Shown: positions 7,925 to 20,400, numbered from the stretch's first letter. The stretch is DNA of 64,000 bases from CAYLPJ01 sp964385465 (GCA_964385465.1 CAYLPJ010000016.1:43775-107774), one strand, 5' to 3'. Program-made: numbers and translations. Notes: generated from the sequence alone by a model not told the origin.

Positions 7925-10900
7925 TCACCTTTCCTCGCGGTGTTTCGCGCCCGCGCGCTGCCAGACGCGGACATAGTCGATCTCGCACTCGGTCGGGAAT
8001 CCCTTGTCCGTGGCGTACTTCTCCGGGGGATCGCCCTTGAGCGGGCGGCGCAGGCCCATCGAGAGGGTCATCAGCAGCGGCTGGTCCCAGTAGTCGTTCT
8101 TGCGCCGTCGCACCATCTTCCCGTCGACGTACCAGACGATCTTCTCCGGCGTCCACAAGCAACTGTAGACGTGGAAGTCCTCCCGCGGGTCGAAGGGCAG
8201 CTTCACCTGCACGTGCTCGCGGAGCGGGGCCTTGTCCGCGGGCAGCTCGGGGTGATACGCCACGTGGGTGTTGAAGTCGGTCACCGCCGGTCCGCGGCCG
8301 CCCCGCATGGTCAACTCGACGAAGTCGATCTCCGTGCGGCGGTCCTTCTCGCCGGCGTAGTCGGCCCAGAACGCCGGGCAGACGCCGGGGAAACGCGGGG
8401 CAGCCTTGATCCGGGCCTCGAAGTACCCGTGCCGGATCCGCTTGCGCGTTCGCACGATGCCCGAGGTGTAGTAGAGCGTGTCGTACCGCTGCGCCCCGCT
8501 CTGACGGCCGTGCTTCTCATACCGCATCCGCAGGTGCAGCTTGCCGGCCATGACAAACGCGTTCTCCGGCTCCCAGGACCAACTGCCCCAATCGGGGGGA
8601 TCACGCCGCCACGTCTTCGTGTCCAGCGTATGGCCGTCGAACTCGTCGGAGAACGCCTCGTTCAGCACCCACCCGTGACCGATCGGTGCGGTCGGGCGTC
8701 GGGAACGAGCGCTCATGCCACCCGCCAGCAGCAGGCCCTTAGGCATGAGGTCGGGTCGGTTGCGGCGGCCGGCGCCGACGCCGTCGCTCATTTCCAGGAA
8801 CCCGTGCGGCGCCTCGCCGTCGTGCTCGTTGATCACGGCGCCGATGTTGAGCGTCTTTCGCGGGCCGTGGGCCTCGTCGCGCCAGCCGAGCCCCTGCCAT
8901 GTTATCCTGCACTCGTAGCGTGTCCGCCCGGCCTGTTCGTCGCGGACGATGGCCAGGTCGACCTCGCCGTCTTCGGGCGCCCGCCCGTCGAGTTGCACGT
9001 ACTGCGGGCCGTCGCCGGTCAGCGCGATGCACGCCCGCCGGCTGGAGTCCTTGTAGCGCGCCGGCGCCCACTGCGACGGATCGGCGGCGAAGGTCAGGCT
9101 GTCCCCCTCGCGGATGGCCCTGCCCGCCTTGTCGTTGGCGTGCACGTCGTCGCGGACGTCCGCGGCGATGTACAGCCCCTTCTCGCTCCAACCCCACCAC
9201 AGCTTCGCGCCATGGTCGGCCGGGCCATCCCAGAAACGCACCACGTCCGGCGGGAAGATGTCGTCGCGGCCGAGCTCGCGCGGGGCATGGCGCCGCCACC
9301 CCGAGAGGTCTCCGTCGACGGCCTCGCCGGCGACGCGGTAGATCGGCTCGACGCGGACGGTGGTCTCTTCGGTGAAGGTCTCGCCCCGCAGCGTCATGAC
9401 CACGGGCAGCCGGGCGACCGTGCGCCCCTGCGGCGCCCGCAGGGGCAGGCGGACTTTCTTCAGCCCGTCGCCGTCGACGCGGAGCAGCTTCACCGGGCGG
9501 CGCTCGCCGCCCGGCCGGCCCCACCGGTCGGGCAACTCCAGGCCGACCCGCACGTCCAGCGGCGCGTCGGTCCGGTTGCGGACGAGCAGCAGCAGCTCGT
9601 CGGTCGCCAGGAAGCTGTGGATCGACAGCGGGTTGATGCCCTTGACCGTCGCCTTCTCCAGCGCGGCGACGAGGCGGTCGGTCCGGTCGGCGGGCACCGC
9701 GAGATACACCGGCTGAATGCCCGCGACGAGCCCGCCGTCCTCCCCCAGCCGGGCCGGCGAGCCGTCCAGGTGCTCCAGTGTCATCCCGTCGGGCCAGTCG
9801 GCGTGCACGCGGGCCTCGCGGCCGCTGACGGCGCGATCGAGCGCCCAGCAGACGGCCAGGCTGTCGCCGCCGGCGTCGAAGAGGTGAGCCTGCATGCCGA
9901 AGCCCATGGCGATCTGCCGCGCGTAGCGGGCCTCGCCGAGGCGGCGGACGACCTGGGCGTACGCCAGGGCGGCGGGCTTGGGCTGCAGCGTCGGGTGGCT
10001 GTGAAAGAGCCCGTACTGTGCCTGCTGGACCTGCGGCCAGCGCCCGCTGATGCCCGAGTAGTAGACGAACTTCGCCACGTCCACGCGGAAGCCCAGCACG
10101 AACATGCGCGTGACGTAGGCGGCCTGCTCGGCCTCGGTGTTGCTCCCCGCCCCGGTGGCGGTGGACCAGCCCAGCTCGCTGATCCACAGCGGCTTGCCCC
10201 CGGCGCGCTCGCGGCGCCACCGGTTCACGTACGCCATGTTCGACGGGAAGTCGTCGGCCTCCAGCGACTCCGGCCGGGAGTACGGGTGCACGGCCAGCAC
10301 GTCAAACGGGAACGCCCCGCCAATGCCCCGCAGGGAGGGAATCGTGAAGTGCTTCAGCCGCGTGTCCACGTCGCGCCCGGCCGCGCCGGGATAGATCACG
10401 ACCGCATCGGGGTCGATGGCCTTGATGACCTCGGCCGCCCGCCGCGCGAGCCTGGCGAACTCCTCCGGCGAGCCGGGCCAGCTCAGGTTCGGCTCGTTCC
10501 ACAGGTCCCACCACGCGATCTGCTCGTGATAGCGCGTGACGACGCGCCGCACCCACTCGAGATAGGCCTGCTCGTCGGTCCCGCGCGGGCCGGCCGGAAC
10601 CGTTACCCAGGCGGGGTTGTAGCCGATGATCGCCAGGATCATCAGCCCGTGGCGCTCGGCCTCGGCCACGCGCTTCGCCCACTGCTCGAGGTCGTACTGC
10701 CCCCGCCGGGGCTCGCCTTTCGGCCAGGAGAAGTCCGTGCGGACGAAGTCGATGCCGATCGCCTTGGCCACCGCCCCCCTGCCCGCCGCGAGACCGAAGC
10801 CGTTGACGCCGAAGGGGCTGTCGGGGTCCCGAGGCCCGCCCTGGCCCGGCGCGACCCGTCCGAGCGTCGCCCTGCCCTCGCCCAGGACCTCTCCCTTCGC

Positions 10901-11233
10901 GCCGGTCAGGCGGCTCGCAAGCTCGTAGTACCCACGGTGCGGCAGCTCGACGCGATGCGTGATCGCTGACGGGGCATCGCCGTTCGCACCCAACGGCGTG
11001 GCGGCCCCGCCGACCCGCCGGCCGTGCATGTCCGTCAGCCGCCACGTGAAGCTTGCGCAATCCCGGCCGGGCGGCGCTGCCGGAAGCGTCCACGTCACCG
11101 CCACGGCCCCCTCATGGCCCACCTGGCCGGGCCAGGGGATCTCCGTTCGGACTTCCCCGGCGCCGGCGGCCCCCGCCAGGAGGACCACCCCAAGGGCCCA
11201 CAAGGCCCGAGCATGCCTTCTCTTCTCCATCAT
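7925..11233 (-). CDS. Multidomain secreted glycoside hydrolase: clan GH-A barrel, CBM9-like module, GH16 domain
   Basis: 1,102 residues (or from Met2), with an AGGACGG RBS and a signal peptide ending near AGAAGAGE. Domains in order: an Ig-like region (~30-130); a clan GH-A (GH39/GH5-like) barrel (~138-440) with W-N246-E247-P as acid/base and W-I-S-E353-L-G-W as nucleophile; linker sandwiches; a CBM9/DOMON-like module (~650-830, AVDGDLSGW then KLWWGWSEKGLYIAADVRDD); and a GH16 jelly-roll (~850-1095). The GH16 signature is complete: E968-I-D970-F-V-E973, nucleophile and acid/base, in the longer form with one extra residue found in the lichenase, agarase and carrageenase branches. One polypeptide therefore carries two different catalytic sites. 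Sulfatases nearby point to a galactan or other sulfated beta-glycan, but the exact substrate cannot be read from sequence. Confidence 0.9.
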   Translation of the reverse strand: MMEKRRHARALWALGVVLLAGAAGAGEVRTEIPWPGQVGHEGAVAVTWTLPAAPPGRDCASFTWRLTDMHGRRVGGAATPLGANGDAPSAITHRVELPHRGYYELASRLTGAKGEVLGEGRATLGRVAPGQGGPRDPDSPFGVNGFGLAAGRGAVAKAIGIDFVRTDFSWPKGEPRRGQYDLEQWAKRVAEAERHGLMILAIIGYNPAWVTVPAGPRGTDEQAYLEWVRRVVTRYHEQIAWWDLWNEPNLSWPGSPEEFARLARRAAEVIKAIDPDAVVIYPGAAGRDVDTRLKHFTIPSLRGIGGAFPFDVLAVHPYSRPESLEADDFPSNMAYVNRWRRERAGGKPLWISELGWSTATGAGSNTEAEQAAYVTRMFVLGFRVDVAKFVYYSGISGRWPQVQQAQYGLFHSHPTLQPKPAALAYAQVVRRLGEARYARQIAMGFGMQAHLFDAGGDSLAVCWALDRAVSGREARVHADWPDGMTLEHLDGSPARLGEDGGLVAGIQPVYLAVPADRTDRLVAALEKATVKGINPLSIHSFLATDELLLLVRNRTDAPLDVRVGLELPDRWGRPGGERRPVKLLRVDGDGLKKVRLPLRAPQGRTVARLPVVMTLRGETFTEETTVRVEPIYRVAGEAVDGDLSGWRRHAPRELGRDDIFPPDVVRFWDGPADHGAKLWWGWSEKGLYIAADVRDDVHANDKAGRAIREGDSLTFAADPSQWAPARYKDSSRRACIALTGDGPQYVQLDGRAPEDGEVDLAIVRDEQAGRTRYECRITWQGLGWRDEAHGPRKTLNIGAVINEHDGEAPHGFLEMSDGVGAGRRNRPDLMPKGLLLAGGMSARSRRPTAPIGHGWVLNEAFSDEFDGHTLDTKTWRRDPPDWGSWSWEPENAFVMAGKLHLRMRYEKHGRQSGAQRYDTLYYTSGIVRTRKRIRHGYFEARIKAAPRFPGVCPAFWADYAGEKDRRTEIDFVELTMRGGRGPAVTDFNTHVAYHPELPADKAPLREHVQVKLPFDPREDFHVYSCLWTPEKIVWYVDGKMVRRRKNDYWDQPLLMTLSMGLRRPLKGDPPEKYATDKGFPTECEIDYVRVWQRAGAKHREER

Positions 11234-11267
11234 GATCCACCGTCCTGTTTCACATATGATAGCACCG

Positions 11268-11297
11268 GAATTATATATGATTCACCTGGCCGGTCAA
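11268..11297 (-). promoter_or_regulatory. Sigma-70-type promoter of the GH operon with palindrome over the -10
   Basis: On the minus strand TTGACC (11297-11292), 16 bp, then TATAAT (11275-11270): near-consensus -35 and a perfect -10, about 37 bp before the start of the GH-A/GH16 gene. The -10 lies in a nearly perfect inverted repeat, GAATTATATATGATTC (11268-11283, one mismatched pair), that could be an operator. This is one of the most AT-rich spots in a very GC-rich window. Its regulator could be the IclR or GntR-type protein nearby. That link is inference. Confidence 0.7.
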
Positions 11298-11457
11298 GCA
11301 TCGGCTTGCGGAGAACGGGGGCGTGGATCGACCCGGGGGGACCTCCTCGGGATCCCCGGCGCGGCTCGGACGGCCAGGTGGCATGCGGAAGCTCGTCGGG
11401 CGCGACGGCGGATCCCCGGCCCCGGGTTCGGTCGCGGAGGCGGCGCGACGGGCGGGA

Positions 11458-14400
11458 TCAGAGCGTGCCGGTAAGGCTCGTCAGGACGGGGGCGGCCAGG
11501 ATGTCCAGGGGCGCGGCGTCCAGCCGGGCGCCGCCGGATGTCGGCGGGGTGTCGTCGGCCTCGATCGCCGCGCCTCGGAGGATCGCGCCGAGCGCGCCCG
11601 GCCCCGGGGCCCTCGGGACCGTCACGGCCGGCAGCCTGGTCAGCAGGCGCCGGCGCCCGCTGAGCGCGGGGATGGCCGGGGTCACGGGCGTCGGCCCGGG
11701 CAGGACGGGCAGGACGGCGAGGCCCGGCAGGCCCTCGGGCGAGGGCATCGCCGCGGGCAGCATCGGCAGGGGCGTCGCGGCCGACGACGACGTGCGCAGC
11801 ACGGCCTCGCCGGCGTCGCCATCGGCCCGCCCGGCGGCCGGCGGGGCCGGCGAGGGGACGCTGAGGCCGTAGCTTCGCTTGCACTGGAGGTAGTCGCGGA
11901 AGTCCACGTCGCCGTCGCGGTCGAAGTCGCCATCGGCCCAGAGCGGCTGGGCCTGGCGGTACCCGGCCCGCACGGCGGCGACGTCGGCGCCGTCGACGGT
12001 CCCGTCGCCGGTCGCGTCGCCGGGGATCGTCACCAGCATCGTGCCCTGGAAATCCCGGTCCATCTCCGTCGAGAGCGTGTCGGCCGCCCCGCCGGCGGCG
12101 AGGGTGACCTCGTAGTAGCCGGCCGGCAGGTCCAGCGGGGCCAGGTCCCAGCGTGCGGTCCGGGCGTCGGGGCCGCAGGTCACCGCCAGCCCGCCGGTGG
12201 GCAGGTGGACGGCCTCGCCGTCGGCGAGGTCCCGCAGGGCCAGCGACGCGGCGTCCACGGTCACCCGCTTGTCGAAAGTCAGCGTGACGGCGGCGGCGTC
12301 GCCGCGCGGGCCCTCGCCGTCGTTGATCGCCATGCCCGCCACGCCGGGCGCCGCCGCCACCAGGGCCTGCCCGGCGTGGCGCTTGTAGGCGATGTAGTCG
12401 CGGGCGTCGACGTCCCCGTCGTGGTCGAAGTCGCCGTCGGCCCATCCGCCCGCCGAGCCGAGGTGCTCGCGGAGGACGGCGAGGTCCGCGGCGTCGACGG
12501 CGCCGTCGGCCGTCGCGTCGCCGGGGATCGTCCGGACGAAGTCCGCGGCGTAGCTGTCGCCGCCGATGCCGTCGCCGTCGCCGTCCAGCCGCAGCACGGC
12601 CCCGGCGGCGCCGGGCACGTAGACCGCGTCGGCGGCCAGCGTGGCCGTGTAGAGGCCCGCGGGCAGGGCCGCGGCGGCCAGGTCCCACCGCCCGGTCTGC
12701 TGCACGGCGTCGTACTCGAGGGCGCCGGCGCCGAAGCGGAATTCCTCGCCGGTGTGGTGGTTGTAGAGCACCAGGGCGGCGTGCGAGACGGTCACGTCGC
12801 GGTTGAAGCCGAACGTCACCGCCGAGAGGGCATCGCTGGGCCCGTCGCCGTCGTTGACCTCGAAGAGGCTCACCTGCGGGACGCGGGGGGTCTTGTCGAT
12901 GTCGATGGTGAGGACCTTGGTCACCTCGGCGTTTCCGGCGTTGTCGGTCGAGCGGAAGCGGAGGACCGTCGTGCCCTCCTCGGTCACGTCGATGGGCCCG
13001 GCGTAGGCGCCCCACGCGTCGCCGTCGCGGGAGACCTCCGTGCCCGCCAGCCCGCTGCCGCCGGTGTCCTCGGCGGCGAGGGCGACGGTCACGTCGGCGG
13101 TGTACGTCCCGTCGGGGTCGCGGTCCCCGGTGACCTGCGGCGTGGTGATCGGGGCGAACGGGTCGATCGTCGAGATGACCTCGACGCCGGCGGTCTCCGG
13201 CCCGGTGTTGCCCGCCAGGTCGCGGGCGCGGGCGGAGACCTGGTAGGTCCCCTGCCCGAGCACGAGGCCGTTGAAGGTGAACTCCCCGTCGGCGTCGGCC
13301 CGCGCCTCGCCGGCAACGGTCCCGTCCAGGAGGATCTCGACGCGGGCGTCCGGCTCGGCCGTGCCGGTGACCAGCGCCGGGACGCTGTCCGGCGAGACGG
13401 TCAACTGCGGCTCGGCCGGGGCGGTGGTGTCCAGCGTCAGGACGACCTGCACCGCCGTCGAGACCGGCGCGCCGCTGACGGCGTCGAGCCCGGCGATCGT
13501 CAGCTCCCCGCTGTAGGTGCCGTCGGCGACGGCGTCGGCGAGGTCCAGCTCGACGGCGAGGCCCGTCGCGCCGCCGGCGTCGATGGCCGCCGCGGCGGGC
13601 GTGACGGTGACCGCGTCGGTCGCCATCGCCGCGCCGCCCTCGTCGGTCAGCGGGCCCAGCACGCCGGCGAGGCCCGTCACGCCCGTCGAGCCGCCCCATT
13701 CGACGGCGTCGAGGCGGAGCGTGACGTCCCCGGTGACGGTGGTCTCGATGCGGGTCGCGCTGCCGGCCAGCAGGGCCGCGTACTCCGGCCACTCCTGGAG
13801 GGCGACGGCAAAGGTGTCGTCCGGATCGGCGTCGTGGACGACGACCTCCAGCGTCCAGTCGCTGGACCCGCTGACGTTCTCGACGTCGATGATCTGGTAC
13901 GTCCCCCCCGAGCCGGTGAACGCCGCGCCGGGGATGCCGACCTCGTCCTCGCCGAGGGCGGGCGAGTACCCGACGTGGTTGCCGGCTCCGTCGTACAGGT
14001 GCAGGTCGATGTCCGTCCCGTCGGGGCCGATCAGCATCGCGCGGATGCGGTCGGCCGCGGCGGTCAGGCGGACGTCGCGGCGGAACGTCTCGTTGTCGCC
14101 GAGGGGCCCGCCGAGCGGCTGGGTGACGACCTGCTGCTGGAGGTGCACCAGCTCGTCCTCGGTGCCGACGTGGAGGTGGGCGTAGGCCGGCCCGAGGGTC
14201 CGCCGGCTGAGGGTGACGGGGTCGTAGGCGTCCAGCGTGACCTCCACGTCGTAGCCTCCGCCCCCGTAGATGATCGACCGCGGCAGCAGGAGGATCGCGC
14301 CGGAGACGCCGGTCTCGCCGGGCGCGAGGGTGATCTCGTCGCCGCTGAGGGTCGCGACCTCGACGCCGCCGGCGGTGACCCGCAGGTTCGGGCGGACGTT

Positions 14401-17400
14401 GAGCGTCAGGCCGCAGGTGTTGGTCAGCGTGATCTCCGCGCGGTCGGCGCCGACGTCGCTGCCTTCCGGCGCGACGATGTCCCGGAAGCTCATGTTCTCG
14501 ATCTCGACGTCCACCTCGGGGTCGATCGGGCTGTGCTCCAGGATGTACTGCACGTGGTTGGCGAAATCGGCGAACATCCGCCAGACGCCCTCGGTCTCAT
14601 ACTGGTGGGCGCGGAGGAACTTGACCGAGTACCGCAGGATGATCTCGTAGGTCAGCCGCTCGGCCTCCCGCATCGAGGCCATCGCCTGGCTGTAGGCCTC
14701 CATGATGCCGGCGGTGGCGCCTCCCATGATCTGCCCGTAGGCGAGCCCGAAGAGGCTGGGCATCATGACCCCGAAGCTGTTCATGCCGTTGATGACCGTG
14801 CTGACGAGGTACGCGTCGGCGATGGTGCCCCAGTGGAAGGCGAAGTTGTCCCACTGCTCGGCCTCCCAGTAGGTCATCTTCTTCCAGTGCTCGAAGACCG
14901 TGCCGAACTCCCAGTGGTCGAGGGAGACGGGGACCCAGTCGCCGGGCTCGCCGGCGTTGTACCATCGTGTGGGCATGGCGTCGCGGACGTCCTCGGGCAG
15001 TCCGATCCCCGTGCTGAGCCGCTCGAAGACCCGGCGGAGGTCGTCGATCTCGTTGTAGAGGATGTCCACGGGGAACAGGGCGGAGGGCTTGGCCTTCGCC
15101 TGCTCCAGCAGCAGCACGGCCCGCCCGGCGAGGCGGCGGACCTCGGCGAAGAGGTCCTCGACGCCGTAGATCGCCTCGCCGCCGCGGTCGATGACGGTGT
15201 CCAGCATGTCCATGATGTGCTGCGTGCCGGGGTTGTCCGGCAGGTCGCCGAGCTCGTCGCCGATGAGGTAGGGCTTGAGCCGGAAGTACGGGACCTCCTC
15301 CAGGAGGAACTCGTAGAACTCCGTGAAGGTGGCCTCGTCCTCCATGAACAGTTCGCCGAGCCCGGCGAACAGGGCTTCCAGCTCGGTCTGGGCGGCCCGC
15401 GCCGACAGCGCGCTGGTCAGGGCGTCCCAGCCGGAGGTGCTGAGCTGCCCCATCGCGTCGATCAGGTTGCGCATGTCCACCGTGAAGCCGATGAAGCTCT
15501 CCACGTCGTCGAGGAAGCTGCGGTTGTTGAGCCCCTCGGCGACGCCCTTGAAGGCGAAGAACAACCCGGCGAAGTTGTTCATCATGTTGCCCATGAGGTG
15601 GAACATGGAGGCCGCCATCTCGGCGCGGAACAGCGCCTGCGAGTCGTCGAGCATCGCCACGATCGCGCCGTAGGTGCCGGCGACCTTCTGGAGCTCCAGG
15701 CGCGTCTTCGTCTCGGCGAGGTCCACCAGCTCCATCAGCCCCGCCTGCACCTGCGATATCGTGTGCCGCGACTGGAACGTGAAGCTCACCGGCGCTTCCA
15801 GCGTGATGCCCGGCTGCCCCGTGCCGTACGCCGCGGCGACGCTCGACAGCGCGTCGGTCAGGGCCGCGACGTCCGCGCCCTGGCTGAACGTCAGCAGCCA
15901 ACTGGCCGGCTCGGCCGTCGTGCCCGGCCGGACGTCCTCGAAGACCAGGGCCGTGGACGGCTCGGCGCTGACGAGCCCCATCCCCGCCGGGACGGCGGGC
16001 AGGTCGATGATGACGCGCTCGGCCGGGCCGTTGCCGATGTTCGAGACGTAGACCGTCACCTCCAGCGAGTTGCCCGGCAGGTCCACCACCTCGTAGCGGA
16101 TGCTGAACTCCGGCTGGGGCTTGACGACGATGGCGTCGCCGGGCAGCACGGCCCGGGCGGCCCGGCCGTCGATGACGTAGTCCACCGCCACCGCGACATC
16201 GTAGACCTTCCCCTCGGGCGTCGTGCCTCCCAGCTCGGTGCCGGGCAGCGGCTGGAGCTTCCACAGGGCCTTCCCGGCCTCGCCGCCGTCGAGCGTGGCG
16301 TCGAAGGGCACGGCGAGCTCGACGTCGAAGCTGCCGGAGACGTCGGCGCCGGCGGCGTCGGTGACGATCGCCTTCGCCGAGACGATCTCCAGCGTCCGCC
16401 GGGCCGTGGTGTTCTCCATCGAGACGTCCACGAGGAACACGTCGCCCTCCAGGACGAAGTCCTGGGAGACGCGGCTGGCCGAGAGGCTGTGCCCGCCGGC
16501 GGCGGAGCCCCCGAGGCCGCTGTCGGCGAACCACGTCTTGACGAAGCTCTCGCCGTAGAGGATCGGGCCCGTGGGCCACGGGCCGGCGTAGGGGACGTAC
16601 TCGTACGGCTCGCCGTTGTGAAGGCCCGCGGCGTCGGCGACGCGCAGGCGGACGGGGAAGTCCAGCTCCGCCCAGCCGCCGGCGTCGACGTGGAACGTGC
16701 CCTCGAAGAGGTGGTCGCCCTCGTCCGGCAGGGCGCCGGTGAGGATCCGGTAGCTCAGCACCACGGACCCGCCGGCGGGGATCCGGGGCACGAGGAAGCT
16801 GTCGCGGCTGATGTACGGGCCGATCGTCCCCGGCTCCAGCGTCACCACGACGTTCCGCAGCTCCGCCGTGCCGACGTTGTTGAGGCTGAAGCTCATGTTC
16901 TCCCGGAACCGCCGGCCGGCGGACGTGTCGAGGTACGCCAGCTCCCCGCCGACGCTGCCGTCCCGCAGGACGAGATACTCCGCCCCGGGCCGGTCGGCGA
17001 CCAGCGTGGCCTGCGTCCCGGGCGTCAGCACGATCCCCAGCTCCGCCGTGCCGAGCTTCAGCGGGTCGGTCGAGCTGCTTTGGGAGACCGACAGGCTGAA
17101 CGGCTGGAACGGCATGAACAGCGTGTGCTCCCACTGCTCCTCGCTGAGCGGGACCTCGAGGATCCCCGCGGTGATGGGATGGTCGGCGGCGACGAGGGTG
17201 AACTTGTACCGCCCGGGCAGCAGGCTGTCGAACTCGACCTCGGCGTCGATGTCGGTGTGGTCGGTTCGCGTGCGGACGGACCCGGCGACGCCCGCCGAGA
17301 CCAGCTCGACGTACGGGCTCGATTCGAGCGTCAGCGTCACCGTCGCGCCGCCGACGCCGAAGTCCAGCGTGTCCGCCACACGCAGCAGGACGTCCGTCGT

Positions 17401-20400
17401 CGGGCAGGCGTCCAGGACCTCGACGAGGATCGGCACGGCGATGTCCCCGGCGTTGCTGTCGATCACCAGCTCGTCGCCGTAGCGGCCGTTGGCGGCGCTG
17501 CTGCCCGGCCCGGCCTGGACGGTGATGACCGTCCCCTCGCCCGGGACCAGCGACGTCGTGCCGTCGTGCGTGAAGGTCACCCACGGAAGGTGCGGGTCGG
17601 AGATCGAGATGCCGGTCATCGTCGCGTGCCCGGTGTTGGTCAGCTCGACCGTCTGCGAGCCCCACATGCCCGGCCGGACGGCGAAGTGCAGGTCCTCGGG
17701 CACGAGGCCGTACCCGGGCACGGCCGGGGCGACGGCGACGTGCACGAGGAAGGTCGCCTCGACGGACTCGCCGCCGACGGTGCTGGTGACGACCAGGGGC
17801 ACGTCCGTCTCGCCGACGAACGTCGTGGGGGTGAAGGTCAGGCCGAACGCCGTCGCCTCGCCGGCAGCCAGCGAGGCCGCCGGGTCGGTGGTGAGGGCCA
17901 CCTCCAGCCCGGTGGGGATCGCCTCGGCGAGTGCGACGGCGATGCCCGAGTGCGTTCCGGGCCCGATGTTGGCCAGGTCGAAGGTCGCCGAAGCGGCCTG
18001 GAGCTCGACGGTCTCGATCTCCGCGAGGATCGGGCCGACCAGCAGGGCCTCGACGACGAACGCGGCCGACGCCGTGCGGGCCAGCCCGTCGCGCTCGTAC
18101 TGGGCGGCGGCGGCGAACGGCCCGGCCTCGTCGGGCAGCGGCTCGAACGTCAGCGCGTATGTGCCGTCCGCCAGCGTCTGGACGTCGTACGCGCGAACCG
18201 TGCCGCCGTGCTCGATGCGGATCGCGACCGCCGCGTCGGCGATCGGTCCGGCGCCGTCGCTCAGCAGGCCCGTGATCTCGACCGGGCCGGTCGGGCCGTA
18301 GCTCGCGGCGTCCGCGTCGGCCGTGATCGAGAAGTCCTCCGCGACGGCCACGGGCACGTCCACGTAGTGCGCCACGCCGTCGACGGTGACGACGGCCTCG
18401 CCGTCGTATCTGCCGGCCGGGAGGCCCCCGGGGGCGATGGACAGCTCGAACCTGCCGGATGCGGCGTTCCAGGCCATGGCCTGCTCGAGCACGAGCCCGG
18501 TCGAGCCGCCGCCGTCGTAGACGCGAAGCTCGGCGGTCACGCCGTCGTCGGGGCCGAGCGGGCTGGCGGAGATCGAGTCGGCCACGGCGAGGTGGACGGC
18601 GACGGCGTCGGTCGTGAGGTGCACGTCGCCGCCGACGTCGAGGCTCAGCGCCACGCCGGGCAGCAGGTCGAAGCCCTCGTCGCGGGCGTTGTCGCCCTCG
18701 TCGGGCTCGGCCAGCTCGTCGTTGGCGTCGGCGACGGCAGTGAAGGAAGCGCAGGCCGGATCGGCGCCGGCGACGGTCCAGTCGAAGAACAGCAGGTCGT
18801 ACGCGCCGGCGGCGATGCTCTGCTCGATGCGCCGAACGCCCACGAGCGTCTGGCCCTGCCACAACTGCACGTTGAACGGGGCGGTCGTCGGGCCCCCGCC
18901 GGTGTTGGACACCTTCACGCCGACGGCCACATCCCGGCCGAAGCGTGGCTCGCCGATCAGCGAGATGTCCGCCACGCGCAGGTCCGGCTGGAGGACCTCG
19001 ACGGCGAAGCCGTTGGCGCGCGCGGTGTTGTTGATGCTGCTCGCCTCGGGGACGGCATCCTCCGGGTCGGCCTCGACGGCGACGTCGTACGTCCCGTCCG
19101 TCGCCGTCCAGGCGAAGCGTACGCCCGCGTGCTCGCCGGGGGCGAGGCCGGGGAGGATCGTCTCGTCGACGATCTCGCCGTCTACGCGCAGGACCACGGG
19201 GACGTCGACCGGCACGCCGACGGCGGTGTCGTTGCGGACGGTCGCGTAGACCAGGACGGGCTCGCCGACGGCGAGGCGACCGTCGGAGGGAACGACCTGG
19301 AGCTCGCCGACGTCGAGGTCGCCGTAGACGATGTTCAGCGCCGGGATGGGCACGTCGAGGGCGTTGTTGGATTCGTTCATCTCCAGGACGTGGCTCAGCG
19401 GCGCGTCGGCATCGATGCTCACCGTGTGCTCGCCGGCGGCGGGCACCCACTCGATGGCCGCCTCGGCCGTGTTCGACCCGGCCTCGAAGCCCAGGGCGTC
19501 GACCACGGCGTAGCCGGCGTAGAGGCCGTCGACGCTGAAGTTCACGCGGAACGGCCCCGCCGCGGCCGTGCCGTCGTTGCGGATCGTGGCCGTCAGCGTC
19601 ACCGGGGTGCCCCAGTCGATCGGGACGGCCGGGTCCTGCGAGACCGCCAAGCCCTCGACGACGAGGTCGGCGAAGTAGATCTGCGTCGGGTACAGGGCCT
19701 CGGTCCTGCGGTTGTTGTCCTCGTCGGCCTCGTTGACCGCGTCGGTCAGGTCGTCGGCGACGGCGGAGAACAGGTGGTTGCCGATCTCGGCGTTCCAGCC
19801 GAAGACGCAGTCCCACGACTCGCCGACGGCCAGGCCGCCCGGCCAGGTGAGGTGGTGGAAGTACTCGCCGTCGACGTAGAGGCCGACGCTGAACTCGTCG
19901 GTGACGTCGCCGACGCCCTGGTTTCGGACGGTGGCGGTGACGAGGGTCGCCTCGCCCTCGTCGGGCGTCTCGGGCTGGAAGCGGATGTCCTCGACGACGA
20001 GGTCGGGGCGGACCTCCTCGATGGTCACGAGCATGACGTCCTCGGCCATCGCCCAGTCGTTGTCCTTGACGACCACCCTCACCGGGTAGGTGCCGGAGTG
20101 CTGGTAGACGTGGGTCGGCCCCGGCGAGCCGCCCCACGTGCCGTCTCCGTAGTCCCAGAACATCGTCTGGATGTAGCCGTCGGGGTCCTCGGACCGCGTG
20201 CCGTCGAACTTGGTCGGCGCGAAGACCTCCGAGAAGAAGTCCACGCCGGCGTCCGCCCGGGGCAGGGCGTTGACGGTCACGTCGCAGCTCATCTGCTGGT
20301 TCGGCGCGTCTCCGGGCACGCGGACGGTGATCGTGTGCGGGCCCGGGTTCTCCGGCGTCCACTCGACGAGGATCTCCTGCCGGCGGAAGGCCCGCAGCTT

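Noticed and set aside
7886..10969. Plus-strand frame of about 1,000 codons opposite the GH-A/GH16 gene
   Set aside because: Same shadow effect. The minus-strand gene has a signal peptide, RBS, promoter and intact catalytic motifs.
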